Positions 1-12,518 of a stretch of DNA of 64,000 bases are shown one piece after another. Within the stretch, counting starts at the first letter, position 1. Each line of letters begins with the position of its first letter. Source of the stretch: Acorus gramineus (taxonomy: Eukaryota; Streptophyta; Magnoliopsida; Acorales; Acoraceae); contig CM060849.1 in assembly GCA_030737835.1 (NCBI GenBank), positions 3,906,001 through 3,970,000 on the forward strand. Direction: 5' to 3'. The position numbers were made by a program, and so were the translations under genes. The notes under the pieces were generated by a model, which saw only the letters and a program-made list of their open reading frames with translations, did not search any database and had not been told where the DNA came from.

Positions 1-1491
<1,491 letters not shown>

Positions 1492-2299
1492 CTAGATCAC
1501 TTAAGTAGAGCGCCCAAGCACGCTTGCATTGTTTTCTAAAAAGGATTTTTTAAAATTTCACTTGGAAAGAAAAATCTCTTAGGCATTTGAATGACTTTTG
1601 TAAAATTCAAACGTGAGGGAATATTTGTTAAGGTGAGGAATTTTTGGACTTGAAATAATGTTGGAGTGCTCCACTGGTTTCGTAAATGAACTTCACTATC
1701 ATTTGAACAATCTTAAACAATATTCGAGTGGACAACTATTTCACAAAAATTTTCACTATCATTCTGATTGGCCTGTCACAGTGTTTGAATGACGAGTAGT
1801 GCACATAGATGTTTCATCATCATTTCTTCATTAATTGTGATTGAGAAAATGCTCCTGTGGTTGAATCTGTTGCTATGTCACCCAATGTTCATTTGGATTT
1901 CTTGAATTATGCATCATTTTTTATCAAATTTTCCTTATTTTAAATTTTCCATCCCATACATAACTTCTTTTGCATACGTGATGTGTATGGATAAGTGGCT
2001 ACCTGAATATGCAAAATAATTGGTGCATTAAACCCAAAGGTTCACCTCAATACACTGTAAGTACAAATAAAAAGGTACTTTTCCTAATTTTAAATGGCAC
2101 AAAAATGGGATGTGTCTATTAACTTTTCTCGTCTTTTTTTTTTCTTTTTTCTTTTTATCAACCCACTTTGAATGCTAGTAACATCTCAAGTCCATCATGT
2201 CCTACTAGGTATGTAATTTTTGTTGGCATAAGTGATTTGACATTGTCATATCTGATCTCTTTTTAAATCCACCTTTTTGATAACACTCTGCTTTGGCAG
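1492..2299 (+). other. Intronic AT-rich DNA before the cysteine oxidase exons
   Basis: AT-rich sequence with no coding signal that I can support. It ends in a pyrimidine-rich stretch and the acceptor AG at 2298-2299. I looked for the missing first exon of the cysteine oxidase here and found none. Confidence 0.5.
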
Positions 2300-5012
2300 A
2301 TAATATCAGGCCTTCTGATGTTGGGCTTGACCGTGAGGCACAGTTGGTACGTGGATGGAATGGATCTTCACATGGAATGAATGGACGGAGAGGGCGTAAT
2401 AACCAGTATCCACCCCCAATCAAATATCTGCATTTACATGAGTGCAACAGCTTTTCTGTAAGTTCTATGCCTACCTTTTAGGACAAATGTTTATATGGTT
2501 GTTTCCCAATTGTTAAATGCTTAAGATTCGAACTTGGATGCAGATCTCTTCCACTTGTATAAAACTTGAATAATTTGAGTTAATTTTGTGGAAACGAACT
2601 TTCTTGCTAGTGACTATGCATTTTCACTACTAATCCACAGATGGGAATTTTTTGTATGCCACCATCATCTATTATACCTCTCCATAATCATCCTGGTATG
2701 ACTGTGTTGAGCAAGCTCCTCTATGGAACGATGCTTGTAAAATCGTATGATTGGATTGACATACCAACATCAATTGAACAATCTGAAGGTACATCTCTTA
2801 CTAAATTACATAGTTGTTCCTCATAATTTGCTTGAATATTAGATTTCTGCTTATGAATTGAGTTCCATGTCTTATAAGCTTTTCACCAAATTATGCTTAA
2901 TCACATTTCTTTAATAAATATGGTTGCCATGCCCATCCTGTAGCTGGCACTGTGATTCTATTACAAAAATCTATTCCCGCCATTTTTTGTCAAGGTGAAG
3001 CTATCTCTCCACTGGCTGCTCCTTGATGTTTTAACGAAAACATTGTTTTCACGATGTATCAATTATTTTCACAATACTATAATGTAACAACAATGATCCC
3101 CAAAATTTAGGGTTGGCTGTGTAAATTCGTTTTCACCATCCAACTTTACTAAGGGGCATACCTTCAAAAGCACTTACAGTCAGCGTGTTTCTTCATCAAA
3201 GTTTGTTCTGGGCCTTGGGCCTACTCCTTATCCTAGCACTCCCTATAATGATGACAAACACGTCTAAACAATCTTAAACAATTTTCCTTGTTTATCAGAG
3301 AAACGGCTAACTTTTCACTAATATACTTATTTTTGATACTATACTTTTTTGTCTCGCCACTCATCTATCTTATCATTCACATCTAGGTTATACTTCCTTG
3401 CATGTTATTTCTTAATTGCCTAAACTTCAGCCAATAAAGCATTGCTTTTTTCTTTGGCCTTACAAATATTTTATAAATTTGATTGACATTTGATTTGAAA
3501 ACTTTGGTTTTTCCCTCTTTTTTGAATTATGTTGGATAGCAAGCTGTGGCAGTTGTTTTTCCTCTTATTTTCATCAAATTGTTCCACTTAGATGATATTT
3601 CCGATGTATTGTCTTGAGCTTATTGACATCGTATGTTCTCTATAACATGTTTAAAAAATTCGCTCAGTGTTGTGCAATCTGGCTATAAGGAAATGGAAGA
3701 TTTTTCCACACAACTAGGGCAGTTGATAATATTAGAGCCAGGCTTGATAAATGAAAATGTTCTTGTCTGATTGAATCTATTTGGGGATCCTAAAAACCAT
3801 GTTGAGGGATACACTTTTCGACTCCATGTCACCCCCTTCATTTGGTTGTGTACCAGTGATTCCTACGTTGTGCTCACTCATATTTCTTCTATCTATTCAG
3901 CATCATTCCCAAATTTTTACCTTTACTTTTCTGTCTTATATTTTATATTTATGATGAACATGACTTCTTAGAATAATTGGAATCTGGTGAGCTTAATCCA
4001 TAATACATCGAGGAGCTTCATTAATTTATATTGAGTTTATAAACTTTTCATTCCTTCACATTCTCTCATAGTCAACCCATTGAATGTCTTTATACTGTGG
4101 GGGTGCAGTGAGACCAGCAAAGCTTGTTAAGGATTGCGAGATGTCTGCACCCTGTGAAACGACAACTCTTTATCCAACAAGTGGTGGAAACATTCACTGT
4201 TTTAAAGCTTTGACACCTTGTGCTCTGTTTGACATATTATCACCTCCATATTCTTCGGTGGATGGGCGGCACTGCTCTTATTTTCGAATAAGAAAAGATC
4301 TCCCTGGTAACCGTTATTCTCTGAACTTTGTGATGTAGTTTATAGCTTGAACAATCACACTCTCTCTCTCTCTCTTCTTAAGATAAGCATTTTTTCAGAG
4401 AATTCTCACCAGATTCACGTGGTGTCTATTTCCACTGCATCAGGCACCAGGACAAATGACCCTACTAATCTTTCAGTCTTCTATGAAAGATTCATATTGG
4501 AAAAACTACATTGTCTGCGTGAAGAATTTTAAAACAATAAAGGTTATTTAGGCAGGGTTTTTTTAAATTTTTTTTTCATCACTAGAAACACTGAGTTGCA
4601 CGAAGAATTTTAAAAACACAATTGCTCGCTCAATCACGCCTGCGCTTTGTGCCTGTGCCTGGAGGCTACTAAGAAATTATCTTAAATTTTTTTCATCACT
4701 TGAAATCCTTTAGTTGCAACAAGAATTTTAAAATCATAATTGCACCTTGTCACGCCTGCAATCTATGCCTGGACTTTCTTTTTGTCATTACTTGAAATCC
4801 TCAGAATTGCTAGAAGGATTCTAAAAACACAATTGCACAGGTTGTCTTATTGTTGAACTTAGAGGCCTATCTGATTTGGTTGAATTTGTTGTGAAGGCAC
4901 TCAAGAATCTGAAGTAGAGCCTTCCAAACTGGCTTGGTTGGAAGAGTATCAGCTCCCTGAAAATTTCGTTGTCCAAAGAGGGTTGTACAGAGGTCCTATT
5001 ATCCGTGTTTGA
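2300..5012 (+). CDS. PCO: Plant cysteine oxidase (PCO), exons 2-5, 5' partial
   Basis: Thiol dioxygenase of the PCO/ADO family (PF07847). In plants these oxidise the N-terminal Cys of group VII ERF factors, feeding the Arg/N-degron oxygen-sensing pathway. Exons inferred from splice signals and phase: 2300-2457, 2641-2788, 4109-4306 and 4897-5012, stop TGA 5010-5012. Exon 2 gives [16 protein letters not shown]. Exon 3 gives [20 protein letters not shown], holding two of the three iron-binding His (HNH). Exon 4 has GGNIHCF, the third His, then [13 protein letters not shown] and GRHCSYF. Exon 5 ends LYRGPIIRV, the usual family C-terminus. Phases 0, 1 and 1 match at all three junctions and no stop interrupts. 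The N-terminal exon of about 60 residues is not found and presumably lies left of the window, beyond the LINE. Confidence 0.9.
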
Positions 5013-5546
5013 GCTCTTTCGATCTGTCGGGACGCCATTAACATCAGTTGGAGCATGGAAATAATTACTGCTAGTAATACATGCAAGCGCCTTCTCTTAT
5101 GTAAATATCAGGAGAAATCTCTGATAGGTGCTCTCGCGACAAGGGAAGCTCGGTTGTATATATTTATTTGGCTTATTAACTGTATGGAACAAATCTTGAG
5201 AGTTTTTGACTTCATATTGATGTTTTATGTTTTACATTTGACAGACACAGAATTCTGGACCATAGTTCCTGTATGGAAATGGTAAAATCATTGATACAGT
5301 CTTATCCTTCAGCCATATCAATAAAAATGTGATACAAATATCATGATTCCATAATTATAATTATTGTCTATCATTCAAGTATGGATCGAAGTCTTTAATG
5401 TTTAAGTTAAAGAAGTTGTTCACTTAAAAAAAAAAACAAATTTTGGCCTTAAATGTAGTCCGCGTTTTTTCTTTGACTTTTAAAAAAATAGTATATGCAT
5501 GTGTTTTTATAGAAAATGTAATATTCAATGAGTTTTGTTACACTTT
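5013..5546 (+). other. 3' UTR and short intergenic stretch
   Basis: AT-rich, with no credible coding sequence. The first few hundred bases are probably the 3' UTR of the cysteine oxidase. An A-rich run near 5427 and short TA-rich stretches precede the left LTR of the Tat element. Confidence 0.45.
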
Positions 5547-6260
5547 TAGAGGGGCAAAAATTTGTTTTACTGGATTTGGGTAAACGGACTCCGCCTCTTC
5601 CACTCTCGTCCGCCTGAACTCGCCTTGATCCACCGATCAGCAGCTCCTGAACGCCTTCAACATCGGGAGGTGGGGGGTCTGTAAAAGACCCTCCGACGCT
5701 CAAGTCAGTGAAAGTGGTCGACCAAAAGGGAGTAGAAAATAGAAATTGTGTCTACCTCATGAGTCTGTTCTTGCCTCTTAGTTATAGGGGTGATGGAATG
5801 GTGGATCGACCCTCTCCATCGGATGGTTGAGAATCCCTGAATCATTATCCAGGAGACAAAAGATATGCTTCCTGATTTGGTCAATTATGGATTAACATGT
5901 ATATTCAGATTCCATGGGGATTTGGTGGACCAAGTTAATAATTATTTGATTTGGTGATTTGCATGGAATTAATGGGGATTGAATGCTAATAATTATCCCT
6001 TAATGCAGTGGATTTGTGTGGATCCATGTAGTAATTGGATGGATTACTTACTGACTTGGTTTGCGGTAATCGGTCGGATCCTCGGGCCAGACCCGTTTCG
6101 GATTTGGGTCGGCTGTACTGTCGCGTTGTCACGCAGTGAGACCGGTCACTAGGCCCATCAAGATGGGCTCGCGCCCTGCGGGTCGTTATTTAGTCGGGTC
6201 GAACCAGATGGGCTTCGAGATCCGGCCCAGTACTTTCAGCCAGAAAATTTGGCGCCCACA
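5547..6260 (-). repeat. 3' LTR of the Tat element
   Basis: Matches 14687-15388 over its whole length apart from the outer end missing there. In element sense it begins TGTGGGCGCCAAATTTT at 6260 and ends near 5547 with TA in place of the expected CA. The PPT lies immediately upstream in element sense. Shared internal text includes the block around 5730-5890, which is nearly identical in both copies. Confidence 0.9.
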
Positions 6261-6277
6261 GATGCCCCCTTTTTCTC
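6261..6277 (-). promoter_or_regulatory. Polypurine tract of the Tat element
   Basis: The minus strand reads GAGAAAAAGGGGGCATC directly before the 3' LTR start TGTGGGCGCC. This is the expected plus-strand priming site and fixes the LTR boundary. Confidence 0.75.
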
Positions 6278-6632
6278 ATTCGACTGGCAGTCATTCCTAT
6301 CGAATGGGAAAAACCTAATACGAGGCGCCACATGTCGGATTATCAACTGTGTCACGCCGAAATGATTCGCCTCGGGTAGGACGCATATCTTTCGGATTCG
6401 ACGGCGCTTCTCGTGTTGGGGGCAGAGAGACAAGTAGATGTGTTAGGTACCAGGTTGTTCAAGGGAGAGAGACGAGGGGACGTATCAGGTGCCAGGTTGT
6501 TTGATCCAATGGGACGCCATTTCGAGAAGAGCGACAGTCGGCACGGAAGGGGCTTCGGTTGAGGGGCTGTCATGATGAGTCTCTTTATTTCGAAAAACGA
6601 CGTGAAGAATTCGAAGAGGCTGTTTCATCGCC

Positions 6633-6640
6633 TATAAATA
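6633..6640 (+). promoter_or_regulatory. TATA box for the antisense ORF
   Basis: TATAAATA stands 96 bp upstream of the ATG at 6729 on the plus strand, leaving space for a short leader. It supports transcription of the antisense ORF from its own promoter, towards pol. Confidence 0.5.
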
Positions 6641-6728
6641 ACATCGAAGGGATAGCGTCGTCCCTACCTTAGTATTTTTGCTTCTTACTTTCTCTAATCC
6701 CCTGCTGTCCTCCTGTTGCTTGCTTGAA

Positions 6729-7857
6729 ATGGCGCAAAAGAGACTCCTGATTCCATGTGGGGTGACGGTGAAACTAGTGGAGGGCGGACCGTTCGTCCGT
6801 GATGATGCCGGTCTCCTTGCGGGGGAGGTCTATTTTTCCGTTTATCACTTGACGGCCGTGCAGTTTCCGCTCCACCTTCATCCCCACGTTTCTTTCATTC
6901 TTCGGGGTGGTGCCGATGCAGGTCCACCCTAACGTGTTTCAGGTCCTGGCTACCGCCCTCTATTTGAACGAGACCCGGGGATACAGCCTCAGGATTCGCG
7001 AGGTGATGTACTTCTACCGGTTTGCCCGGTGCCCAGGGAGCTCCTAGTGGTACTGCTTCGCCATGTGCGGGGACAAGTATCTCATGCAGGGTATCCCGGA
7101 TCGTGACCGAGGGTGGAAGGATGAGGTCGCGGTGATCGGGGGACCCTGGCAATGCCCTATCGCCGGTGTGCCCCCGATTCGGAGCTCCTTCGGTGAACTC
7201 AGTGAGTAGCTGACGCGTCCATGTGCTCGTTGCTTCATTTTGTTTTTTGTTTTTTTGACTTTGCATGCCTCTGTTCATGTAGGGCATTTGGACCCCACCG
7301 TTGGTATGCCCGCCTCTAGGGTTTGGTTTCTGGTCGACACCGTTCAAGAGGCGGTGAAGACGCTGATGTGGGACCAATCATTTTTCAACCTCATCACGCT
7401 GGAGACTCCGGTTTCGGATGCCAAGGAGCTGATGGCGATTGCCGGTGCCCGACGATTCTTTCCCCTGGGTCATGATGGCGATGCGGGAGGCAGCGTATCG
7501 GTCCGAGGGGAGAGCAGCAAAGCAGGCGGCCAGCCGCCTCACGTTGACGATCGCCGGGGGAAGCGCCAACTTGTCGTTCAGAGCGACGAGGAAGAGTCCT
7601 GGTCAGGTGGTGAGGAGGATGTTGTCACTCCTGCCCCCGCTGTTGGTCAGGACTCTTCCCCGGGCGCTCTGGCTAGGGCAGAGGACGAGGCCCTTCAGGC
7701 TGCCCTGGCACTCTCGACAGTAACTGCGGAGCGTGACTCCCTCCAGCGGTCTACCACTCGGTGGCAGTCTTGGGCGTTGGAGCTCGAAGGGGAGGTGCGC
7801 GCCCTTGAGGATGACCTCTACGCCGGGCTTAGCGTGACGTGGGCCCGGATGTACTGA
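6729..7857 (+). pseudogene. Antisense ORF of Tat element, 'putative gypsy type transposon' (PF04195-like)
   Basis: Encoded opposite to gag-pol, between the 3' LTR and the minisatellite. ATG at 6729 begins MAQKRLLIPCGVT. A frameshift near 6900-6915 separates LHLHPHVSFIL from VHPNVFQVLATALYLNETRG, which continues with VMYFYRFARCPGSS, an in-frame TAG (about 7048), WYCFAMCGDKYL, GWKDEVAVIGGPWQ. These follow the order of motifs in PF04195 proteins, known as extra ORFs in Tat elements. A GT-AG intron of 81 bp is inferred at 7202-7282 and restores the frame (phase 1). The second exon runs into an acidic region and a probable coiled coil (AEDEALQAALALS to ALEDDL). Two stops close at 7855-7860; the same frame stays open afterwards to about 8010, so the C-terminus is probably eroded. 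Molecular function is unknown. Confidence 0.75.
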
Positions 7858-7860
7858 TAG

Positions 7861-8290
7861 GAGTGGGGTGTTGCTCTCCTGCCCGTTGGGAACGCCAGGA
7901 GGATCCCGCCGGAGGTGATTGATCGGGAGGAGGGATTCACCCCCAACGTGTACTCTGAGCTACCCCGCCGTTGCCGCTACCGACCCCATGGCACCCGCAA
8001 GTTCGGGTGGTGATCGAGGACGTAAAAATGTATACATATTCTTTGCATGTACTGAATTCCGCAATGAAAGTTTTTCGATGCAAAGATTGTGTTGTATGTT
8101 TTGTTCTAATGGGACGAGCACCATGGTCTTAGCCCCGTATAGGGTGCGTGACCTTTTCGAGTTTGTTTGTAACGAATGACCTGCTGCGGGCCTCAGCCGT
8201 TTGAATCGTCGTTGCTCGCCATGCTCTGGATCACTGGTTTAATCTGGGCGGCTGTCACGCCCGTGCCTTCTTGAGCATGGGCTCTTAGCG
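7861..8290. other. Spacer between antisense ORF and minisatellite
   Basis: Its first ~150 bp look like the decayed end of the antisense ORF (plus-strand reading EWGVALLPVGNARRIPPEV). The remainder has no recognisable coding signal and is probably the antisense gene's 3' UTR. Confidence 0.4.
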
Positions 8291-9015
8291 CGGCTAGAGT
8301 TTACCTCCTCGGGTCACGGCCGCTTCGCGTGGCGTAGCCGGGCGAGGTTGTCGCGGTGGCTTTATCGATTTTGGGCTTGAGCCATTCTGAGCGACCCAAC
8401 TAGTTGGGGAGGCCGTTATATTTGGCCTCTTCGGGCTGGGCCGCTTCGTGCGACGTAGCCAGACGAAGGGCTTATTTGGATTCGACCGCCTCGAGCTGGG
8501 CCGCTTCACATGACGTAGCCAGGCGAAGGGCTTATTTGGATTCGACCGACTCGGGCTGGGTCACTTCGCGCGACGTAGCCAGGTGAGGGGCTTGGTTAGA
8601 CTCGGCCGCCTCGGGCTGGGCCGCTTCGCGCGACGTAGCTAGGCGAGGGGCTAAGTTAGAGTCGACCGCCTCGGGCTGGGCCGCTTCGCGCAACGTAGCC
8701 AGGTGAGGGACTTAGTTAGACTTGACTGCCTCGGGCTGGGTCGCTTCGCACGACGTAGCTAGGCGAGGGGCTAAATTATATTCGATCGCCTCGGGCTAGG
8801 CCGCTTCGCGCGACGTAGCCAAGTGAGGTGCTAGTTAGACTCGACCGCCTCGGGCTGGGCCGCTTCGCGCGACGTAGCCAGGTGAGGGGCTAAGTTAGAT
8901 TCGACCGCCTCGGGCTGGGCCTCTTCACATGACGTAGCCAGGCGAGGGGCTTAGTTAGACTCGACCGCCTTGGGCTGGGCCACTTCGTGCGACGTAGCCA
9001 GGCGAGGGGCTTCTG
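8291..9015. repeat. 60-bp minisatellite, about 12 copies, in the Tat 3' region
   Basis: The unit contains CTCGGGCTGGGCCGCTTC, then CGCGACGTAGCCAGG, then GAGGGGCTTAGTTAGA, and recurs every 60 bp (one copy is 59 bp). Copies at the left edge (8291-8400) are more diverged than the central ones. Tandem arrays at this place are known in Tat/Ogre elements and have been proposed as seeds of satellite DNA. Confidence 0.9.
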
Positions 9016-9270
9016 AGTTTGATCAAGGATGCGCGGGATAGAAGCCAAACTTGCCGACATAATTCCGGCACCATCAATTCGGCTAACAAGATGTAGAAAA
9101 TAATTTTGGGCAATTTTTCGAGGATGAAAACCGAAGAGAGGGACATCCATTTATTGAAAGTAGTTGAAAAATAAGGTACCAGAAATAGAGTTTATTACAT
9201 TTATTCAATGGTGGCCACCAAGGGCCCTACGCATAAAATTTTCTTAAGTTCATAGCGTTCCAAGGAGTTA

Positions 9271-10532
9271 CTATGAGCACCTTTCTTGGGCCGATGGTGC
9301 ATAGCCGATATGCCCCCTTTCCATAGGCTTCAACCACCTCATACGGCCCCTCTCAATTGGCTCCGAGTTTCCCCACACTGGGTTTGCGTGTGTTGTCGAT
9401 AACTCGTTTGAGCACCCATTCGCCGGGCGTGAACGACCGCGGGCGGACCCTTTTGTTGAAATGTTGAGCTTGCCGGCGCTGGTAGGCAACGAGGCGGATC
9501 GCAGCGGTTTCCCTCCTCTCTTTCAGGAGTATTGCATTATTGGAGAGGGCCTCACTGTTTTGGTCGGTAAGGGCAATGGAGGTTCGCAGAGTGGGCAACC
9601 TGACTTGAGCGGGGATAACCGCTTCGGTCCCGTAAGCGAGGGCGAACGGTGACTCCCCTGTGGGCTTCCTTCGGGTGGTGCGGTAGGCCCATAACACACT
9701 CGAAAGCTCTTCGAGCCATGCGCCCTTTTTCTCGTCGAGCCGCTTCTTGAGCATGGTGAATATGGTGTGGTTGTTCGCTTCGGCCTGCCCATTTCCTTGC
9801 GGGTACATTCGTGAGGAGAAACGCTACCGGATACTGTATTTACTGTAGAATTCTCGGATTGGAGCGTTCACAAACTGAGTCCTGTTATCAGCGACGATGG
9901 CCCTAGGGACACCAAACCTGCATATGATATGCTTCCATTGGAAATTCTTGACGTCGGCATGCTTGACTGTCTTGTACAACCCACTTGGTGAAGTAATCCG
10001 TCGCCAGGAGCACATACTTCTTTCCTCTTGCGGCGGTTGGGAATGGTCCTGCGATATCAATGCCCCACTGGGCAAACAGCTAGGGGGTAGTTAGTGTATG
10101 GAAATCCACTGCGGGGAGGTGGACAAGTGGGGAGAATTTTTGACACTTCTCGCAGTTTTTGGCGAACGCGGAGGCGTCTTTTCTGAGCGTGGGCCAATAG
10201 TACCCCTGGGTAAGAATTCGATGGGTGAGCGATCGTCCGCTGGAATGGTCGCCGCAGGACCCCTCATGGACCTCCTCCATTAACGGCGTGGCTTCGGTCA
10301 AGCTGAGACACCGAAGGAAGGGGCCGCCTGCGTTGCGATGGTAAAGCGTTCCTTCTATGATGGTGTAGCTTGCGGAACAATGTCGCATCTTCTGAGCTTC
10401 CATTTGATCTGCTGGTAGCGTGCCGTTGTGTATATAAGCCTCAATCGGATCCATCCAGCAAGGGGTTTCCCTCTCGATCACATGGACGATGAGCTCCGGG
10501 TCAACTGTGGGCTGCCGAAGGACCGTCGGCAC
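9271..10532 (-). pseudogene. Tat integrase region (frameshifted)
   Basis: Continues the pol frame from the RT-RNase H block. The zinc-binding part shows GGPFLRCLSLTEATPL, GYYWPTLRKDASAFAKNC and CEKCQKF. After a frameshift near 10077 the catalytic core reads VPRAIVADNRTQFVN (second Asp region), then GNGQAEANNHTIF, whose Glu is the third acidic residue, then WAYRTTRRKPTGESPF. The C-terminal part (RSFTPGEWVLKRV) reaches about 9353; a further related frame continues to about 9271. The frameshift and nearby stops make it inactive. Confidence 0.8.
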
Positions 10533-10592
10533 GACCCATCATCCTCTTGGGATGGTGGCCGCCACTGCTAACGAGTCCGCCTCCTTGTTTTC

Positions 10593-12482
10593 CTAACGGG
10601 GTAGGTAGCTGATTTCAAAGCCGAAGAAATCTTGGGAGAGCCGGACGGCCAGGCGGTGATATTGCTCCATTCTCTCGTCCTTTACAGCATATGCCCCTTG
10701 GACCTGCAGTACCACCAACTGTGAATCGCAGTGTGTTCGTATATACCTCACATGGAGCTCTTTGGCGAGTTGCAATCCATTGACGAGGGCCTCGTACTCA
10801 GCCACGTTGTTCGTGGAAGGGAAGTCTAGCTGAATAGAGTGCTCGAGCTGGGTACTGTCTGGAGCTTTCAATATGATCCCTGCGCCACTACCCCCGGCGT
10901 TGGATGCCTTGTCGACGAAGAGGTCCCACCAGTCCACAAGCTCTAGCGGGTCATCGAGTTCTAAGACGGCCCTCTGCATATCGTCCTCGAGGTCAAATTC
11001 CAACATGAAGTCGGCTACCACCTGACCTTTTTTTGCGATGTGGGGGCGATAAGCGATGTCGAAGGGTGACAGCTCCAAGGCCCACTTGGCTGTTCGTCCG
11101 TAAAGGTCTGGTTTGTGCAAGAAGACTCGGATGGGATAGGACGTCAGAACGACAACCGGATGTGCTTTGAAGTAGTGCCGGAGCTTCCTTTTTGCTACCA
11201 CAAGCGCCAATATAAGCTTTTCAATGGGCGAATATCGGGTCTCGGTATCGAGTAGGGCCTTGCTAATGTAGAAGACCAGATGTTGCTGTTCGTGGTCCTC
11301 TCTAAACAGTGCAGCGCTGACCGCAGCTATTGACACTGCGAGATAAAGGAAGAGCGTCTCGCCATCGACTGGGACGGACAAGATTGGTGTCTTGCTGAGG
11401 TGGTCTTTGAGGCTACGAAAAGCCGCCTGCTGCTCGTCCGTCCAGATTTCGCCCTTTGCTCCTTTGATAGCCTGGAAGAATGACCGGCAACGATCCAAAA
11501 GACGAGAAATAAAACGGGATAGGGCGGCTATTCGGCCTGTGATCACCTGGACGTCACGAATGCTCTTAGGGGTGGTAGAATCCCGGAGTTCTTGAATCTT
11601 CGTCGGGTTGGCCTCTATGCCTTGCCTATGCACGACGTGGCCCAGGAAGTGCCCGGAAGAGACGCCGAACGAGCACTTGGCCTGGTTTAGCTTCATGCGG
11701 TGCGTTCGGAGGGCGTCAAAGACCTCGGCGAGATGTCGCAAATGTTCAGTGTGGCTGTGGCTTTTGACCACCATGTCATCGATGTATACCTCCATCGTCC
11801 GGCCGATGAGGTGTTTGAAGATTTTGTTGACCAAACGCTGGAAGGTGGCCCCTGCATTTTTAAGTCTGAAGGGCATTACCTTGTAGCAGTACAGTCCGCG
11901 TTCCGAGATGAACGCGGTTTTCTCCTGATCGCGCGAATGGAGGGGAATTTGGTTGTAGCCCGAGTATGCGTCCAGGAACGAGAGACGCTCGTATCCTGCC
12001 GTGGTGTCCACAAGCTGATCTATCTTTGGCAAGGGGTAACCATCCTTGGGGCATGCTTTATTGAGGTTGACGAAGTCAATGCAGACGCGCCACCTCCCGC
12101 CCTTTTTTTCTGCGAGCACGACGTTGGATATCCAGTCGGGGTAACGGACCTCCCGGATGAACCCGGCAGCGAGAAGCTGGTCGATCTCATCGGAGATCAC
12201 TTCATTCCGCTCGGGAGCAAATCGGAGCTGTTTTTGCTTCACTGGGATCGCGTCCCGGTGCACGTTTAATTCATGGATGGCGATGGCGGGGTCGATACCT
12301 GGCATGTCACTGTGAGTCCAGGCGAACACGTCCCGGTTGTCCTGCAAAAATGAAACCATAGACTTCACTTCGTGGTCAGGGAGGAGACTCCCTAGCTGTA
12401 TCGTCTTCCCTGGATCATCCTCGTCCAAGGGGACGGTGTCGACCGGCTCAAGAGTGGGTGGTTCGGGCTCGGAGTCGAGCAA
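10593..12482 (-). CDS. Tat reverse transcriptase, RNase H and archaeal-type RNase H
   Basis: An open 629-codon stretch. RT (about residues 85-260): WRVCIDFVNLNKACPKDGYP, FLDAYSGYNQI, MPFRLKNAGATFQRL (usual G replaced by R), catalytic YIDDM near residue 235. The first RNase H (about 330-480) is degenerate, as is normal for Tat. The second, archaeal-type RNase H (about 510-629) has FVDKASNAGGSGAGI, NNVAEYEAL and HCDSQLVV, giving three of four acidic residues. The fourth, in NKEADSLA, lies just after the in-frame TAG at 10593-10595, so the enzyme is cut before its last catalytic Asp. The same frame continues into integrase and, upstream, into protease. Confidence 0.88.
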   Translation of the reverse strand: MLDSEPEPPTLEPVDTVPLDEDDPGKTIQLGSLLPDHEVKSMVSFLQDNRDVFAWTHSDMPGIDPAIAIHELNVHRDAIPVKQKQLRFAPERNEVISDEIDQLLAAGFIREVRYPDWISNVVLAEKKGGRWRVCIDFVNLNKACPKDGYPLPKIDQLVDTTAGYERLSFLDAYSGYNQIPLHSRDQEKTAFISERGLYCYKVMPFRLKNAGATFQRLVNKIFKHLIGRTMEVYIDDMVVKSHSHTEHLRHLAEVFDALRTHRMKLNQAKCSFGVSSGHFLGHVVHRQGIEANPTKIQELRDSTTPKSIRDVQVITGRIAALSRFISRLLDRCRSFFQAIKGAKGEIWTDEQQAAFRSLKDHLSKTPILSVPVDGETLFLYLAVSIAAVSAALFREDHEQQHLVFYISKALLDTETRYSPIEKLILALVVAKRKLRHYFKAHPVVVLTSYPIRVFLHKPDLYGRTAKWALELSPFDIAYRPHIAKKGQVVADFMLEFDLEDDMQRAVLELDDPLELVDWWDLFVDKASNAGGSGAGIILKAPDSTQLEHSIQLDFPSTNNVAEYEALVNGLQLAKELHVRYIRTHCDSQLVVLQVQGAYAVKDERMEQYHRLAVRLSQDFFGFEISYLPR

Positions 12483-12518
12483 CGCTTGAACCCACTTCGA
12501 TGGCCGGTCGGTTGATTG

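Noticed and set aside
5547..6277. Left Tat LTR as the 5' LTR of a plus-strand element with PBS TTTGGCGCC
   Set aside because: Gag-pol runs on the minus strand, the proper PBS is at 14668-14685, and the plus-strand TTTGGCGCC belongs to the LTR terminus next to a purine tract on the minus strand.
8291..9015. CRISPR-like array
   Set aside because: The whole 60-bp unit repeats, without unique spacers, inside a plant retrotransposon.
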